Part shown: positions 26,413 to 34,264 of the stretch, one piece after another
Position numbering within the stretch: the first letter of the stretch is position 1
Layout of the letters: each line of letters starts with the position of its first letter
Origin: Lachnospiraceae bacterium
GTDB lineage: Bacteria; Bacteroidota; Bacteroidia; Bacteroidales; Muribaculaceae
Direction: 5' to 3'
DNA: 41,101 bases
Assembly (NCBI GenBank): GCA_023663655.1
Contig: JAMPGZ010000023.1
Span: 1 to 41,101 of the forward strand
Notes under the pieces: model-generated
Databases searched by the model: none
What the model saw: only the letters and a program-made list of their open reading frames with translations
What the model was told of the DNA's origin: nothing
Translations under genes and position numbers: made by a program

Positions 26413-26776
26413 ACGCCGTTACCGGCTATGCGTTCAGAGGAACAATCAATGGAGCCGGAGGATGGGTGGGTCTACTGCCGTAGGTAGGTGAATACCTAAA
26501 TGCGGCGTTATCGGCTTGCCACTTGGCTTGCCACAACATAGTAATAAAAAGCGTTATTGGCGCTTGGTTTCTGGCTTCATGAAACTTCGAACATTTCACT
26601 GCTACAAGAGACCTTGCAACGATGATGCTCATGGGTATGATTATATACCGGATTGGATGTAGTGGATCATTACATCCAGTCCGTTGCATCATACGGCGTG
26701 AGGTCTCGTTGCTCGTTTCAAGTAGCAAGGTAGTTCGAAGACCTCATGAAGTGAAGCGAGCAAAGATTGGCTTCAC
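26413..26776 (+). ncRNA. Candidate structured RNA or long structured leader (novel family?)
   Basis: At least ten helices can be drawn in about 360 bases. Domain 1: ACGCCG/CGGCGT (26413-26418/26503-26508) encloses CCGGCT/AGCCGG (26422-26427/26453-26458) with an inner GTTC/GAAC hairpin (26432-26435/26440-26443), and TAGGTA/TACCTA (26481-26486/26493-26498). Then AAGCG/CGCTT (26549-26553/26561-26565). Domain 2 is one long arm: 26575-26592/26733-26751 (16 pairs with a small internal loop), GCTAC/GTAGC (26601-26605/26722-26726), GAGACCT/AGGTCTC (26608-26614/26701-26707), ATGATGC/GCATCAT (26622-26628/26686-26692), GGTAT/ATACC (26634-26638/26645-26649) and 26650-26661/26671-26682 (one mismatch). Finally GTGAAG/CTTCAC (26751-26756/26771-26776). 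No known RNA family is recognised. It lies behind a strong promoter and 80 bases ahead of an unknown gene. Confidence 0.5.
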
Positions 26777-26856
26777 GCTCTGTGTTTTTCATCGACGCAG
26801 TTCTGTTTATAAATGTCGGTCATGGAGCCGGGCGGACAGATGGAAGCAATGGAAAA

Positions 26857-27426
26857 ATGAATGATTCTAAAAACGGATGTTTTCTATGGCTCACAGGTCT
26901 TGAACAATATCGGGATTATGGGTGGCATGAGGACGATGAGTTTATCCGGAATATTAAAGATTTTGTTCTGAGGAATGAATGTGAAGTTCATGATGCAGAG
27001 TACGGTTTGAGGGAGGCTTTTTTAGCGATAGGGCGGCATGGTGTGCCGACTTTGGTCGTATATTCTAAGGTTGTTGATATAAGAATGCTTTCGGCAATGG
27101 TAGATTTTGGAGTGAGGAGAATCATATTTCTATGTCGTCCTCAAAATATTGCCAAACATGATATACTTGATTTAGCTATTGAGCATAATATTCCGTTCAT
27201 AACCCAGCAAGTTCCACAGATTGACTTCCTGCAACAAAGCGATTTCCAGAGTCAAGTGGATTCTTCACCCTCTGCTATTATTGAATTTAAATCAGGTTGT
27301 TCCACGGGGTACGAATGGAAAAGGCATATCAAAAATACGTGTAAAAAATATATGCCTGATCTTCTTGTGGGGATTTTGGGTAATATTATCACCGGAGGAT
27401 GTGGTTATTTGAAATTCTTTGGATAA
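26857..27426 (+). CDS. Unknown 189-aa protein, alpha/beta fold likely
   Basis: No family recognised. The start at 26857 is chosen because the upstream in-frame ATG at 26767 lies inside the structured region. The pattern of alternating hydrophobic strands and helices (TLVVYSKVV, RMLSAMVDFGVRRIIFLC, HDILDLAIEHNIPFITQQ) suggests a small Rossmann-like or TOPRIM-like alpha/beta domain over residues about 45-125. A Ser/Gln-rich linker follows, and then a basic C-terminus with a short hydrophobic tail (PDLLVGILGNIITGGCGYLKFF) that could be an amphipathic or membrane-associated helix. It ends 22 bases before the BspA-like gene on the same strand, so the two are probably one transcript. Function is unknown. 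Confidence 0.6.
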   Translation: MNDSKNGCFLWLTGLEQYRDYGWHEDDEFIRNIKDFVLRNECEVHDAEYGLREAFLAIGRHGVPTLVVYSKVVDIRMLSAMVDFGVRRIIFLCRPQNIAKHDILDLAIEHNIPFITQQVPQIDFLQQSDFQSQVDSSPSAIIEFKSGCSTGYEWKRHIKNTCKKYMPDLLVGILGNIITGGCGYLKFFG

Positions 27427-27448
27427 TTATATAAAAATAGATACAATC

Positions 27449-30400
27449 ATGAAAAAAGTAAGATTTTTAATTTTGTTGCTCGCTTTATTTGCTCTGATGC
27501 CGGTTAGGCTCGCAGCAGGAACCTCTTTTTATTACAAAGGAATGAGATACGAGACTATTAGCGATATTGACCACACTGCACAAATTACTAGTGATTATGG
27601 AATGTATGAAAACATAGAAATACCATCAATTGTAAGTCGTAACAATGAAAATTATACAGTTGTTCAGATTGGGCAGAGGGCTTTTGCTAATAGTAAAATA
27701 ACAAGTGTTAAGCTGCCAGAGACAATTTTGAGTATTGGATACGAAGCATTTGCGAATTGTGGTTCATTGGAAAATGTAATTATAATGGGTGAATCGCTTT
27801 CTGAGATTGGGGGATCCGCGTTTTTGAATAATGAAAGCTTGAAAACAATCAATTTGCCAAAATCGATTACATCCTTAGGTCCCAGTGTATTTAGTGGTTG
27901 CACGAGCTTGGGAAGTGTTACGATACCTGATTCCGTCGTGTCAATAGGGCGGTATGCTTTTAGAGGTTGCACGAGCTTGGAAAGTATTAATATACCGGAA
28001 TCACTAAAAATTATAGAATATGGTACATTCCTAGGATGCACTGTGCTGAAGCATGTTGTGATCCCCGAATCTGTAACAAGTCTTTGTCTGTCAGCATTTG
28101 ATGGTTGTAGCGGATTGGAAAAAATAGAGATTCCTAAATCAGTCGTTTCAATAGGGGATTGTGCGTTTCGGTCTTGTAGCGGTTTTACGAATTTGGTGAT
28201 ACCCAATAGTGTAACTACAATTGGCACGTCAGCGTTTGAAGGGTGTGCAAGCTTGACGAGCATCACATTGCCTGAGTCTATTACTGAAATACGCAACTCT
28301 ACTTTTAAAGGGTGCTCAGACTTAACAACGATAAATATTCCCAATACGATTACAAACATCGGTGAGTCAGCATTTGAAGGGTGTACAAGCTTGACGAGCA
28401 TCACATTGCCGGAGTCTATTAGTAAAATATACAACTCTGCTTTTAAAGGGTGCTCAGACTTAACAACGATAAATATTCCCAATACGATTACAAGCATCGG
28501 TGAGTCAGCATTTCAAGATTGTGTCGGACTGACAAAATTTAAAATACCTGAATCTGCCGTGTCAATAGATCGCTATGCATTTAGAGGTTGCACGAGCTTG
28601 GAAAGTATCACAATACCTCGTTCAGTCACCTCGCTTCATTCGACATCATTCGATGGTTGTTCAAGTTTAAGTACACTTGTATTTGAAGATGGAGAATATA
28701 CTTTAAATATAGTGGGGGAGAGTGTGACAAACACTTGTCCGATTGATTCCTCATATATAGGGAGAAATATCTCGGGTAAAATCTTTTCAGACAAACTAAA
28801 AACAGTTGTAATCTCAAATTCGGTCACTTCGATTGGTAATTCTGTTTTTTCCGGTTGTTCCGGTTTGACAAATATCGAAATACCAAATTCGGTTACTTCT
28901 ATTGGTAATTCGGCATTCTACCGTTCCGGACTCACTGAAATTACAATTCCTGATTCTGTAAAGAGTTTAGGCGATTACGTATGTGACAACTGTGAGTCTC
29001 TTCGAAGTGTTATAATAGGTAACTCTGTGGAATATGTTGGCAATGGTTGCTTTGATGGGGCGTATCTTGTAAAAATAGCATATCCCGCAGGTTTGAAATT
29101 TAATTTTACGAACGATTTTCATGGAGAACGCATTGCATATCCTGCTGAAAGCTCAATCTCCGAGGATGGTTGTGTTTGGTCAGCTGACAAGTCCATTATA
29201 TATTTTGTCCATCAGACCATGGATGGAAATTTTAATATCCCGCAATCAGTTAAGAAAATAGGCCCTCATGCATTTGCCGGATGTTCAAGTTTGACAGGAA
29301 TTGAGATTCCGACATCGGTGGAGGAAATTGGTGACTATGCTTTTTCCGGATGTAACGGGCTGACAGATTTTACGATTCCCAATTCAGTAAAAGAACTTGG
29401 CGATTACTGTTTCTTTTATTGCCGCGAATTGAAAAGCCTTATAATCGGGACTGCTGTTGGTGTAAGTTCAAATTCATTCACCGGTTGTGCCGAACTTATA
29501 AAAGTCGCTTGTCCTGATTCTAAAAATTGGAATTTTCCGTCTTCCCCGAAAGCAAAAGTGATTAAATATCCTGCGGAAGGTGCTATTTTGAAAAATGGAG
29601 CCGTTTATTCTTCTGATAGCTCAACTCTATATTATGTTCACGCTACCGTTTCAGACACTTACGAAATTGAGAATTCAGTGAGAGCAGTAGGTCCGGAAGC
29701 GTTTGCTTACTGTGCCGATTTGAAATCGATTGTGATTCCGGAATCAGTTTCAGTTATTGGAAATTCTGCGTTTAAAGGATGCGACAATTTGGAAACGGTT
29801 GAAGTTGCCGACTTGAATACTTGGCTTAATATTGATTTTGGAGATGAATTGGCTAATCCGATATCTTTGAGCCATAAACTATCGGTGAATAATCAATTAT
29901 TGAGTGAACTGGTGATTCCTGACGCAATTACGCAAATTAAGGATTATGCGTTCAATGGGCTTCATAATATGGAGGTTATTGAGATTCCGGAGTCGGTAAT
30001 GAGCATTGGAGTTTATTCTTTCAGAGATTGTATTGGAACAAAAAAGGTTGTCAGTAAAGCTTTTACTCCTGCTGAATTCTATGTGTCATCATTCGAAGGT
30101 ATATATGACGTTCCACTCGAAATACCGGAAGGAACATTGGGTACGTATTTAAGCAGCAGATATAAATATTTTAGTAATATAATATGTGGAGAAAACGCTG
30201 TTGCTGCATTTGAGGATGAATTGTTTAAATATTTAGTAGATGTTAAGAATAAGGAAGCTTATATCGATTGCCTGTCAGACAATACATTAACCTCTGTTAC
30301 GATTCCCGAAAGAATGCTTTACTCCGGTATTGGAGGCGAGTTTTTTTGCAAAATAGTTGGGATATGCACTGATGCTTTTAAAAATGGCTGGATATCTAAT

Positions 30401-32317
30401 ATAAATTTGCCGAATGCGTTGCAAACAATAGGATGCGGTGCTTTTAAAAGTTCAAACATAAGGTCTATTACAATTCCGGAGTCAATATTGCGGATTGAGG
30501 GTGAGACATTTGAGAATTGCAGCAAGTTAACCGGAGTTTCGTTGCCCTCAAATATTAAATATATTGGTAAAAGTGCGTTTCGAGAATCCAATATAGGAAT
30601 AGGAATATTCAATTTCTCGGATTCGTTAGAGTACATCGATGATTATGCTTTTTATAAAACAAATTTAGAGTATTGTGACATTCCGGCATCTGTTAAATTT
30701 GTAGGGGAGGGTGCCTTCGCATCTTGTGGCAGATTAAAATCTGCCAAATTTGAGGATAGCTTTACTCCCATTACGTTGAAAGAGGATTTATTCGGTCATT
30801 TAACAGATTTATATATCGGTCGAAGTTTGTCGGAAGGGAGTCATGTAACACTGGCTGCTACTAATATTGAGTTTGGTGATTGTGTGCGGAACATATTAGG
30901 TGCTAAGTTTACAAAATGTGAACACCTTAAATTAGGCAATTCAATAGAGGCTATTGGAGAAGGCGCATTTGAGGATTGTAGGTTCTGGGATAAGATAGTT
31001 TTTCCCGGTTCTTTAACTTCTATTGGCGTGCGGGCATTTAAGGGGTCGGTTTTAGGAAGTGTCGTGCTCCCTCCTAATCTGAATTCTATTGGGGAGAGTG
31101 CGTTTGAAAGTGCGGGATTGTCTTCCGTTGCTATTGGATCAAAAGTTACGTCGATAGGAGACAAGGCATTTATTGATAATAATAATCTTAGCTCTGTTTA
31201 TATTACGGCTAAAGAGGCTCCAATGGCTCAAAATACGTCGTTCAACACTTATAAATCGCTGTATGTTACTCCCGGATGCAAGGACATTTATTACAACAAT
31301 CCGCGTTGTTGGTATCGATTCTCTACCTATGAAATGACTATAGCCAATTCTTTAACGGTTTCCGGATACAATAATGGGAATGTTAGACTGGGAGAAGTGT
31401 TAGAACTAAAAGCAAATCTTACGCCCAAAGGATCGTCATTGCCCTATGTGTTCTGGAGGTCAACCGATCCGGAATTTGCAACCGTATCGTCAGATGGAGT
31501 TGTCACCGTTCATGGTGGCGGTTCAGGCTGTTGCAAAATAATCGCCGAAACACTGTATGCTGACTGTAATGTTGTCGAAGTTTCTCTGTCAATGAATGAT
31601 GATGAAATGAATGATGATGAGTCGGATGTGCCGGCATCTGTCGACTTGGGCTTGAGTGTTAACTGGAGTGAATTCAACTATGGATCTTATTCTCCTGATG
31701 ATTATGGCGTACTCTATGGTTGGGGTGCCCCTGCCGGTTATTCAATAGGGAGTGGAGTTTATCCGAATAAAGGAGATATTGGTGGCAACGAATATGATGT
31801 ATTGTCTCAAGAATGGGGTCACGGCTACCGAATACCCACTGAGATAGAGCTTAATGAGCTTAATACCAAATGTATATGGACATCAGCATCCATCAATGGA
31901 GTGAATGGTTTCAAGGTGACAGGACCTAATGGCAACAGCATCTTTATTCCGGCTGCAGGAGTGAAGTATTCTGATGGCTCCATAGGTAGTCGTGGGGATT
32001 GTGCTTGTCTTTGGAGTTCATGGGGAGATTATGGATTTAGTGCAAGAGCGTTGCATATTAATGCTAATTCACGAGCTTTTCAATCTACCTACAAATGCAA
32101 TGGACTGTCTCTTAGAGGTGTGACTCGCGAAACCGTCACCTCTCAAAATCCCGGCTCGGGTATTTCAGATATAATGGATGATGATGAGTCTGTCGTGAGT
32201 GTGTACAATCTTAACGGACTGAAGGTATTTGAGGGAATGCTATCAGAAATGAATCTTCCGGCAGGCATCTATATAATGCGATCCAATGGCAAAACATATA
32301 AAATTGCCTTAAGGTAA
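27449..32317 (+). CDS. Giant BspA-like leucine-rich-repeat surface protein with Ig-like, FISUMP and sorting domains
   Basis: 1622 residues from the chosen start, which places the signal peptide (KKVRFLILLLALFALMPVRLAAG) at the N-terminus; the frame is open 10 codons upstream. Residues about 70-1290 are dozens of LRR_5 repeats of about 23 residues (consensus like I.IP.SVTSIG..AF.GCSSL). A bacterial Ig-like (Big_2) domain follows at about 1300-1380 (LEL.ANLTP...VFWRSTDPEFATVSSDGVVTV). A FISUMP-type domain is at about 1396-1560 (VDLGLSVNWSEFNYG, GYRIPTEIELNEL). The last about 50 residues (VVSVYNLNGLKVFEGMLSEM, LPAGIYIMRSNG) look like a type IX secretion C-terminal sorting domain. BspA proteins mediate adhesion. 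Near-identical 138-base units near 28232-28507 show recent duplication. Confidence 0.92.
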   Translation: MKKVRFLILLLALFALMPVRLAAGTSFYYKGMRYETISDIDHTAQITSDYGMYENIEIPSIVSRNNENYTVVQIGQRAFANSKITSVKLPETILSIGYEAFANCGSLENVIIMGESLSEIGGSAFLNNESLKTINLPKSITSLGPSVFSGCTSLGSVTIPDSVVSIGRYAFRGCTSLESINIPESLKIIEYGTFLGCTVLKHVVIPESVTSLCLSAFDGCSGLEKIEIPKSVVSIGDCAFRSCSGFTNLVIPNSVTTIGTSAFEGCASLTSITLPESITEIRNSTFKGCSDLTTINIPNTITNIGESAFEGCTSLTSITLPESISKIYNSAFKGCSDLTTINIPNTITSIGESAFQDCVGLTKFKIPESAVSIDRYAFRGCTSLESITIPRSVTSLHSTSFDGCSSLSTLVFEDGEYTLNIVGESVTNTCPIDSSYIGRNISGKIFSDKLKTVVISNSVTSIGNSVFSGCSGLTNIEIPNSVTSIGNSAFYRSGLTEITIPDSVKSLGDYVCDNCESLRSVIIGNSVEYVGNGCFDGAYLVKIAYPAGLKFNFTNDFHGERIAYPAESSISEDGCVWSADKSIIYFVHQTMDGNFNIPQSVKKIGPHAFAGCSSLTGIEIPTSVEEIGDYAFSGCNGLTDFTIPNSVKELGDYCFFYCRELKSLIIGTAVGVSSNSFTGCAELIKVACPDSKNWNFPSSPKAKVIKYPAEGAILKNGAVYSSDSSTLYYVHATVSDTYEIENSVRAVGPEAFAYCADLKSIVIPESVSVIGNSAFKGCDNLETVEVADLNTWLNIDFGDELANPISLSHKLSVNNQLLSELVIPDAITQIKDYAFNGLHNMEVIEIPESVMSIGVYSFRDCIGTKKVVSKAFTPAEFYVSSFEGIYDVPLEIPEGTLGTYLSSRYKYFSNIICGENAVAAFEDELFKYLVDVKNKEAYIDCLSDNTLTSVTIPERMLYSGIGGEFFCKIVGICTDAFKNGWISNINLPNALQTIGCGAFKSSNIRSITIPESILRIEGETFENCSKLTGVSLPSNIKYIGKSAFRESNIGIGIFNFSDSLEYIDDYAFYKTNLEYCDIPASVKFVGEGAFASCGRLKSAKFEDSFTPITLKEDLFGHLTDLYIGRSLSEGSHVTLAATNIEFGDCVRNILGAKFTKCEHLKLGNSIEAIGEGAFEDCRFWDKIVFPGSLTSIGVRAFKGSVLGSVVLPPNLNSIGESAFESAGLSSVAIGSKVTSIGDKAFIDNNNLSSVYITAKEAPMAQNTSFNTYKSLYVTPGCKDIYYNNPRCWYRFSTYEMTIANSLTVSGYNNGNVRLGEVLELKANLTPKGSSLPYVFWRSTDPEFATVSSDGVVTVHGGGSGCCKIIAETLYADCNVVEVSLSMNDDEMNDDESDVPASVDLGLSVNWSEFNYGSYSPDDYGVLYGWGAPAGYSIGSGVYPNKGDIGGNEYDVLSQEWGHGYRIPTEIELNELNTKCIWTSASINGVNGFKVTGPNGNSIFIPAAGVKYSDGSIGSRGDCACLWSSWGDYGFSARALHINANSRAFQSTYKCNGLSLRGVTRETVTSQNPGSGISDIMDDDESVVSVYNLNGLKVFEGMLSEMNLPAGIYIMRSNGKTYKIALR
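28232..28507 (+). repeat. Near-identical 138-base tandem duplication inside the BspA-like gene
   Basis: The segment starting near 28232 (GCGTTTGAAGGGTGTGCAAG) is repeated almost unchanged from 28370 (GCATTTGAAGGGTGTACAAG), an offset of exactly 138 bases, or two 23-residue LRR units. Differences are scattered single bases. The rest of the LRR region has diverged at nucleotide level, so this copy is young. Confidence 0.85.
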
Positions 32318-32343
32318 TCTTACATAGTACTATCGTGAATGTT

Positions 32344-32382
32344 CCCTGTGTTTCCCGATTAATTACGTCGGGAGACACAGGG
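32344..32382 (+). terminator. Intrinsic terminator of the BspA-like gene
   Basis: CCCTGTGTTTCCCGA (32344-32358) pairs over 15 positions (one G-T wobble) with 32368-32382, leaving a 9-base loop. On the plus strand it is followed by GATATCTTTTT. It lies 27 bases after the stop codon of the BspA-like gene. Confidence 0.85.
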
Positions 32383-32520
32383 GATATCTTTTTCGCCTAT
32401 ATTTTTGTGATTTCAGCGACACGGTAATAATTTCAAATTGACATCTTGTCCGCCAAAGAAAAGTATTCCCGGTCTATTTTGACATAGTCTTGTCGTGATG
32501 CCTGACACAAGCAGAGACCC

Positions 32521-32914
32521 TTACAGCTTTGAGAGCAGTTCTGTGCCGGTCATCACGTCCATCTTGGAGAATGCGAATAGCTTTTTGCCGAGGTCTTTCA
32601 ATGATTCGGATGCTTGTATGAATTGCCGTCTCGCTCTTCAACACAGCAGACAGCATCAACACTCCTTGCTCTGTGAAAACAAAGGGATTGGAGGGGGCGA
32701 ATTTTATAGTTGTCTTGAACCGGTCACAATTTGTGACCAGTTCGTCTTTCTCGTTATTGGATAACTGAAATCTAAAGCTTTCCGGAAAGCGTTCGATATT
32801 ACGTTTGACTGCTTGATTAAACACTTTTGTGTCAACTTGATAAAGCTCAGCCAAATCCCTATCAACCATCACTTGATGTCCCCTGATAGTGAGAATGCGA
32901 TTCTCTATGGGCAT
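32521..32914 (-). pseudogene. ORF6N-domain (KilA-N-like) protein, internally deleted and frameshifted
   Basis: The ORF6N DNA-binding domain is intact for about the first 100 residues (IENRILTIRGHQVMVDRDLAEL, NQAVKRNIERFPESFRFQL, VFTEQGVLMLSAVLKSETAIH). After TSIRI the frame moves into a basic, unrelated tail (ERPRQKAIRILQDGRDDRHR) that ends at 32474. Reading the same DNA one frame over gives ASESLKDLGKKLFAFSKMD, which then ends at a TAA at 32521-32523. This is the usual C-terminal end of ORF6N proteins as I remember it. The middle section normally between these parts is missing, so an internal deletion probably fused the two ends out of frame. ORF6N proteins are typical of phage and accessory DNA. 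Confidence 0.72.
32722..32738. repeat. 17-base perfect palindrome, copy 1 (inside ORF6N gene)
   Basis: GGTCACAATTTGTGACC is fully palindromic about a central T. It encodes the LVTNCDRF segment of the ORF6N domain on the minus strand. A second copy lies 204 bases away at 32926-32942, just upstream of the same gene's ATG. Confidence 0.6.
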
Positions 32915-32925
32915 AGGTACGGTCT

Positions 32926-32942
32926 GGTCACAATTTGTGACA
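32926..32942. repeat. Palindrome copy 2, just upstream of the ORF6N start
   Basis: GGTCACAATTTGTGACA repeats copy 1 with one end base changed; the inner 15 bases are a perfect palindrome. It is 12 bases upstream of the ATG at 32914 on the minus strand, a position fit for an operator. Read in the gene's frame it would encode VVTNCDQ, an echo of LVTNCDR in the domain, so it may instead be a remnant of duplicated coding sequence. Confidence 0.5.
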
Positions 32943-33060
32943 ACCTCTATGCCGGTATTGACCTCAGAACTGCCTTTTGGCGAGATTCCGGTTGATGGTT
33001 GATTATCGTTATTTTGTTTTTTAATGTGCCAATATAATCATTTTTAGTGAGATATAAGTA

Positions 33061-33270
33061 TTAAAGTTCCTCGGGGAGGTAGGCGTAGCCGAGGCGTTCG
33101 ACTTCGACGGTGAGGATCCGGGGGAGGAATTTGGCGTATACTTTTTCGGTTATGTCGGTGCTGCCGTTGCCGAGGAGGCGGCTGATGGCGGTCATGCTCA
33201 GTCGGCGGTTTAGGGCGGGAAGTGCAAGATTCCGATGAATGAAAAAGCCGGGAGTGTTTTGAGCTGTCAA
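33061..33270 (-). pseudogene. C-terminal fragment of a tyrosine recombinase (integrase)
   Basis: About 45 residues at the end of this frame (RLSMTAISRLLGNGSTDITEKVYAKFLP, then VEVERLGY) match the end of phage-type integrases around the last catalytic His and the nucleophilic Tyr (VYAKFLP). The His normally found in LLGH is Asn here. The N-terminal arm-binding, core-binding and most of the catalytic domain are absent and I find no trace of them upstream. It is an integrase stump next to the broken ORF6N gene and marks this as an old integration site. Confidence 0.6.
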
Positions 33271-33283
33271 GGAATACTTGACA
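33265..33283. repeat. Interrupted palindrome TGTCAAG-N5-CTTGACA
   Basis: Two perfect 7-base arms flank a 5-base spacer at the upstream edge of the integrase stump. It could be an operator or a recombinase core site; no second copy was noticed. Confidence 0.35.
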
Positions 33284-33330
33284 ATTGAACAAACGGCGTT
33301 GCCAATGTTTTTATAATTTGACTAAAACAC

Positions 33331-33375
33331 AAAAAAACAATCGGACAAGCATTGCAAAAATTGCTTGTCCGATTG
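33331..33375 (-). terminator. Strong intrinsic terminator of the DUF2795 gene
   Basis: CAATCGGACAAGCA (33338-33351) pairs perfectly over 14 bases with 33362-33375, loop 10 bases. On the minus strand the hairpin is followed directly by TTTTTTT (33331-33337). It starts 29 bases after the stop codon of the gene at 33405. Confidence 0.9.
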
Positions 33376-33404
33376 ATTATCTTTTACTGATGCCTAAAAT
33401 TGAC

Positions 33405-33626
33405 TTAGTATTCCTCCTCGTTGAAGAAGAAGTCTTCTTTGGAGGGGTAGTCGGGCCAGATGTCTTCGATGCATTCGTATGTTTCTCCCTCGTCCTCCAT
33501 TTCCTGTAGGTTTTCAATCACTTCGAGCGGTGCGCCGGAACGCATGGCGTAGTCGATTAATTCCTCTTTGGTTGCGGGCCAGGGCGCATCTTCAAGTTTT
33601 GATGCAAGTTCCAATGTCCAGTACAT
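33405..33626 (-). CDS. DUF2795-family small acidic protein
   Basis: A 73-residue acidic protein typical of a family that is nearly universal in Bacteroidetes: MYWTLELASKLEDAPWPATK, then ELIDYAMRSGAPLEVIENLQ and a Glu/Asp/Phe-rich tail ending NEEEY. The length equals that of other family members. DUF2795 is a small helical domain whose function is unknown. The gene lies 39 bases downstream of the corrinoid adenosyltransferase gene on the same strand, so the two may share a transcript, and it is followed by a strong terminator. Confidence 0.9.
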   Translation of the reverse strand: MYWTLELASKLEDAPWPATKEELIDYAMRSGAPLEVIENLQEMEDEGETYECIEDIWPDYPSKEDFFFNEEEY

Positions 33627-33665
33627 AATATTGACTTAGTTTTAATTTATTGTTCGTTTTTTATA

Positions 33666-34229
33666 CTAACAATTTTTGTCCCATAATATTTCATCTGTTT
33701 GGTTGGCAACATTGTTAAAACGTGCAAATACAAACAAGAAATCGCTAAGTCGGTTCACAAACTTCAACACATTGGGATCCACGTAGGTGGTGTCGGCAAG
33801 AGCCACGATGCGGCGTTCGCAACGGCGGCACATCGTGCGGCACACATGGGCAACGGCACTGCGGTGGGTTCCTCCGGGCAACACAAATGTCTCAAGTCGT
33901 GGAAGTTGTGCGTCCATTTCATCTATGCAGTGTTCGATTTTTTCAATATCTTCATATGAAAGTCCCTTGCATTGAGTGATGGCGTTTTCAGGATTGGGAG
34001 TGGCAAGATAAGAGCCGATGTTGAATAGCTTATTCTGTATACGGATCAGCAATTTCACAAACTCAGGCTGGAGATTGGGGATAGCCACCAGCACGCCTAT
34101 GTTGGCGTTGAGTTCATCGACTGAGCCGTAGGCTTCGATGCGGATATCGGTTTTCTTTACACGGACTCCACCCACGAGTGAAGTGGCGCCGGTGTCGCCT
34201 GTGGTAGTGTATATTCTACTTTTAGTCAT
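33666..34229 (-). CDS. Cob(I)yrinic acid a,c-diamide adenosyltransferase, PduO type
   Basis: A 187-residue enzyme that transfers the 5'-deoxyadenosyl group of ATP to cob(I)alamin or precursors, making coenzyme B12. PduO-type landmarks are present: the ATP loop TTTGDTGATSLVGGVRVKKT near the N-terminus, EAYGSVDELNANIGV, and the helix CRTMCRRCERRIVAL carrying the conserved Arg and Glu residues. FVNRLSDFLFVFAR, near the C-terminus, completes the five-helix bundle. It is cytoplasmic. Gut Bacteroidales depend on scavenged corrinoids, so such an enzyme is expected even without a full biosynthetic pathway. It has its own -7 box at 34265-34272. Confidence 0.95.
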   Translation of the reverse strand: MTKSRIYTTTGDTGATSLVGGVRVKKTDIRIEAYGSVDELNANIGVLVAIPNLQPEFVKLLIRIQNKLFNIGSYLATPNPENAITQCKGLSYEDIEKIEHCIDEMDAQLPRLETFVLPGGTHRSAVAHVCRTMCRRCERRIVALADTTYVDPNVLKFVNRLSDFLFVFARFNNVANQTDEILWDKNC

Positions 34230-34264
34230 GACTATAATAGATTATATGGTTTTTAATTGGGCGA

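Noticed and set aside
26426-26728. 100-codon minus-strand frame, with a plus-strand frame from 26622, in the structured region
   Set aside because: The two frames give mirror-like translations (GCNDPLHPIRYII versus GCSGSLHPVRCII) because the DNA is palindromic; neither has a promoter or known domain.
27664-28497. 277-codon minus-strand open frame
   Set aside because: Antisense shadow of the leucine-rich repeats; it repeats with the same period as the real gene and lacks a start signal.
28200-28510. Regular repeats resembling a CRISPR array
   Set aside because: The repeats are in frame, encode 23-residue leucine-rich units, and there are no unique spacers between identical short repeats or cas genes nearby.
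24151-33270. Search for a complete insertion sequence or transposase in the accessory block
   Set aside because: No transposase-like protein is present; only the integrase stump remains.
33265-33283. Palindrome as the core of an attachment site
   Set aside because: No second copy was seen at the other side of the accessory block, so an att assignment is unsupported.
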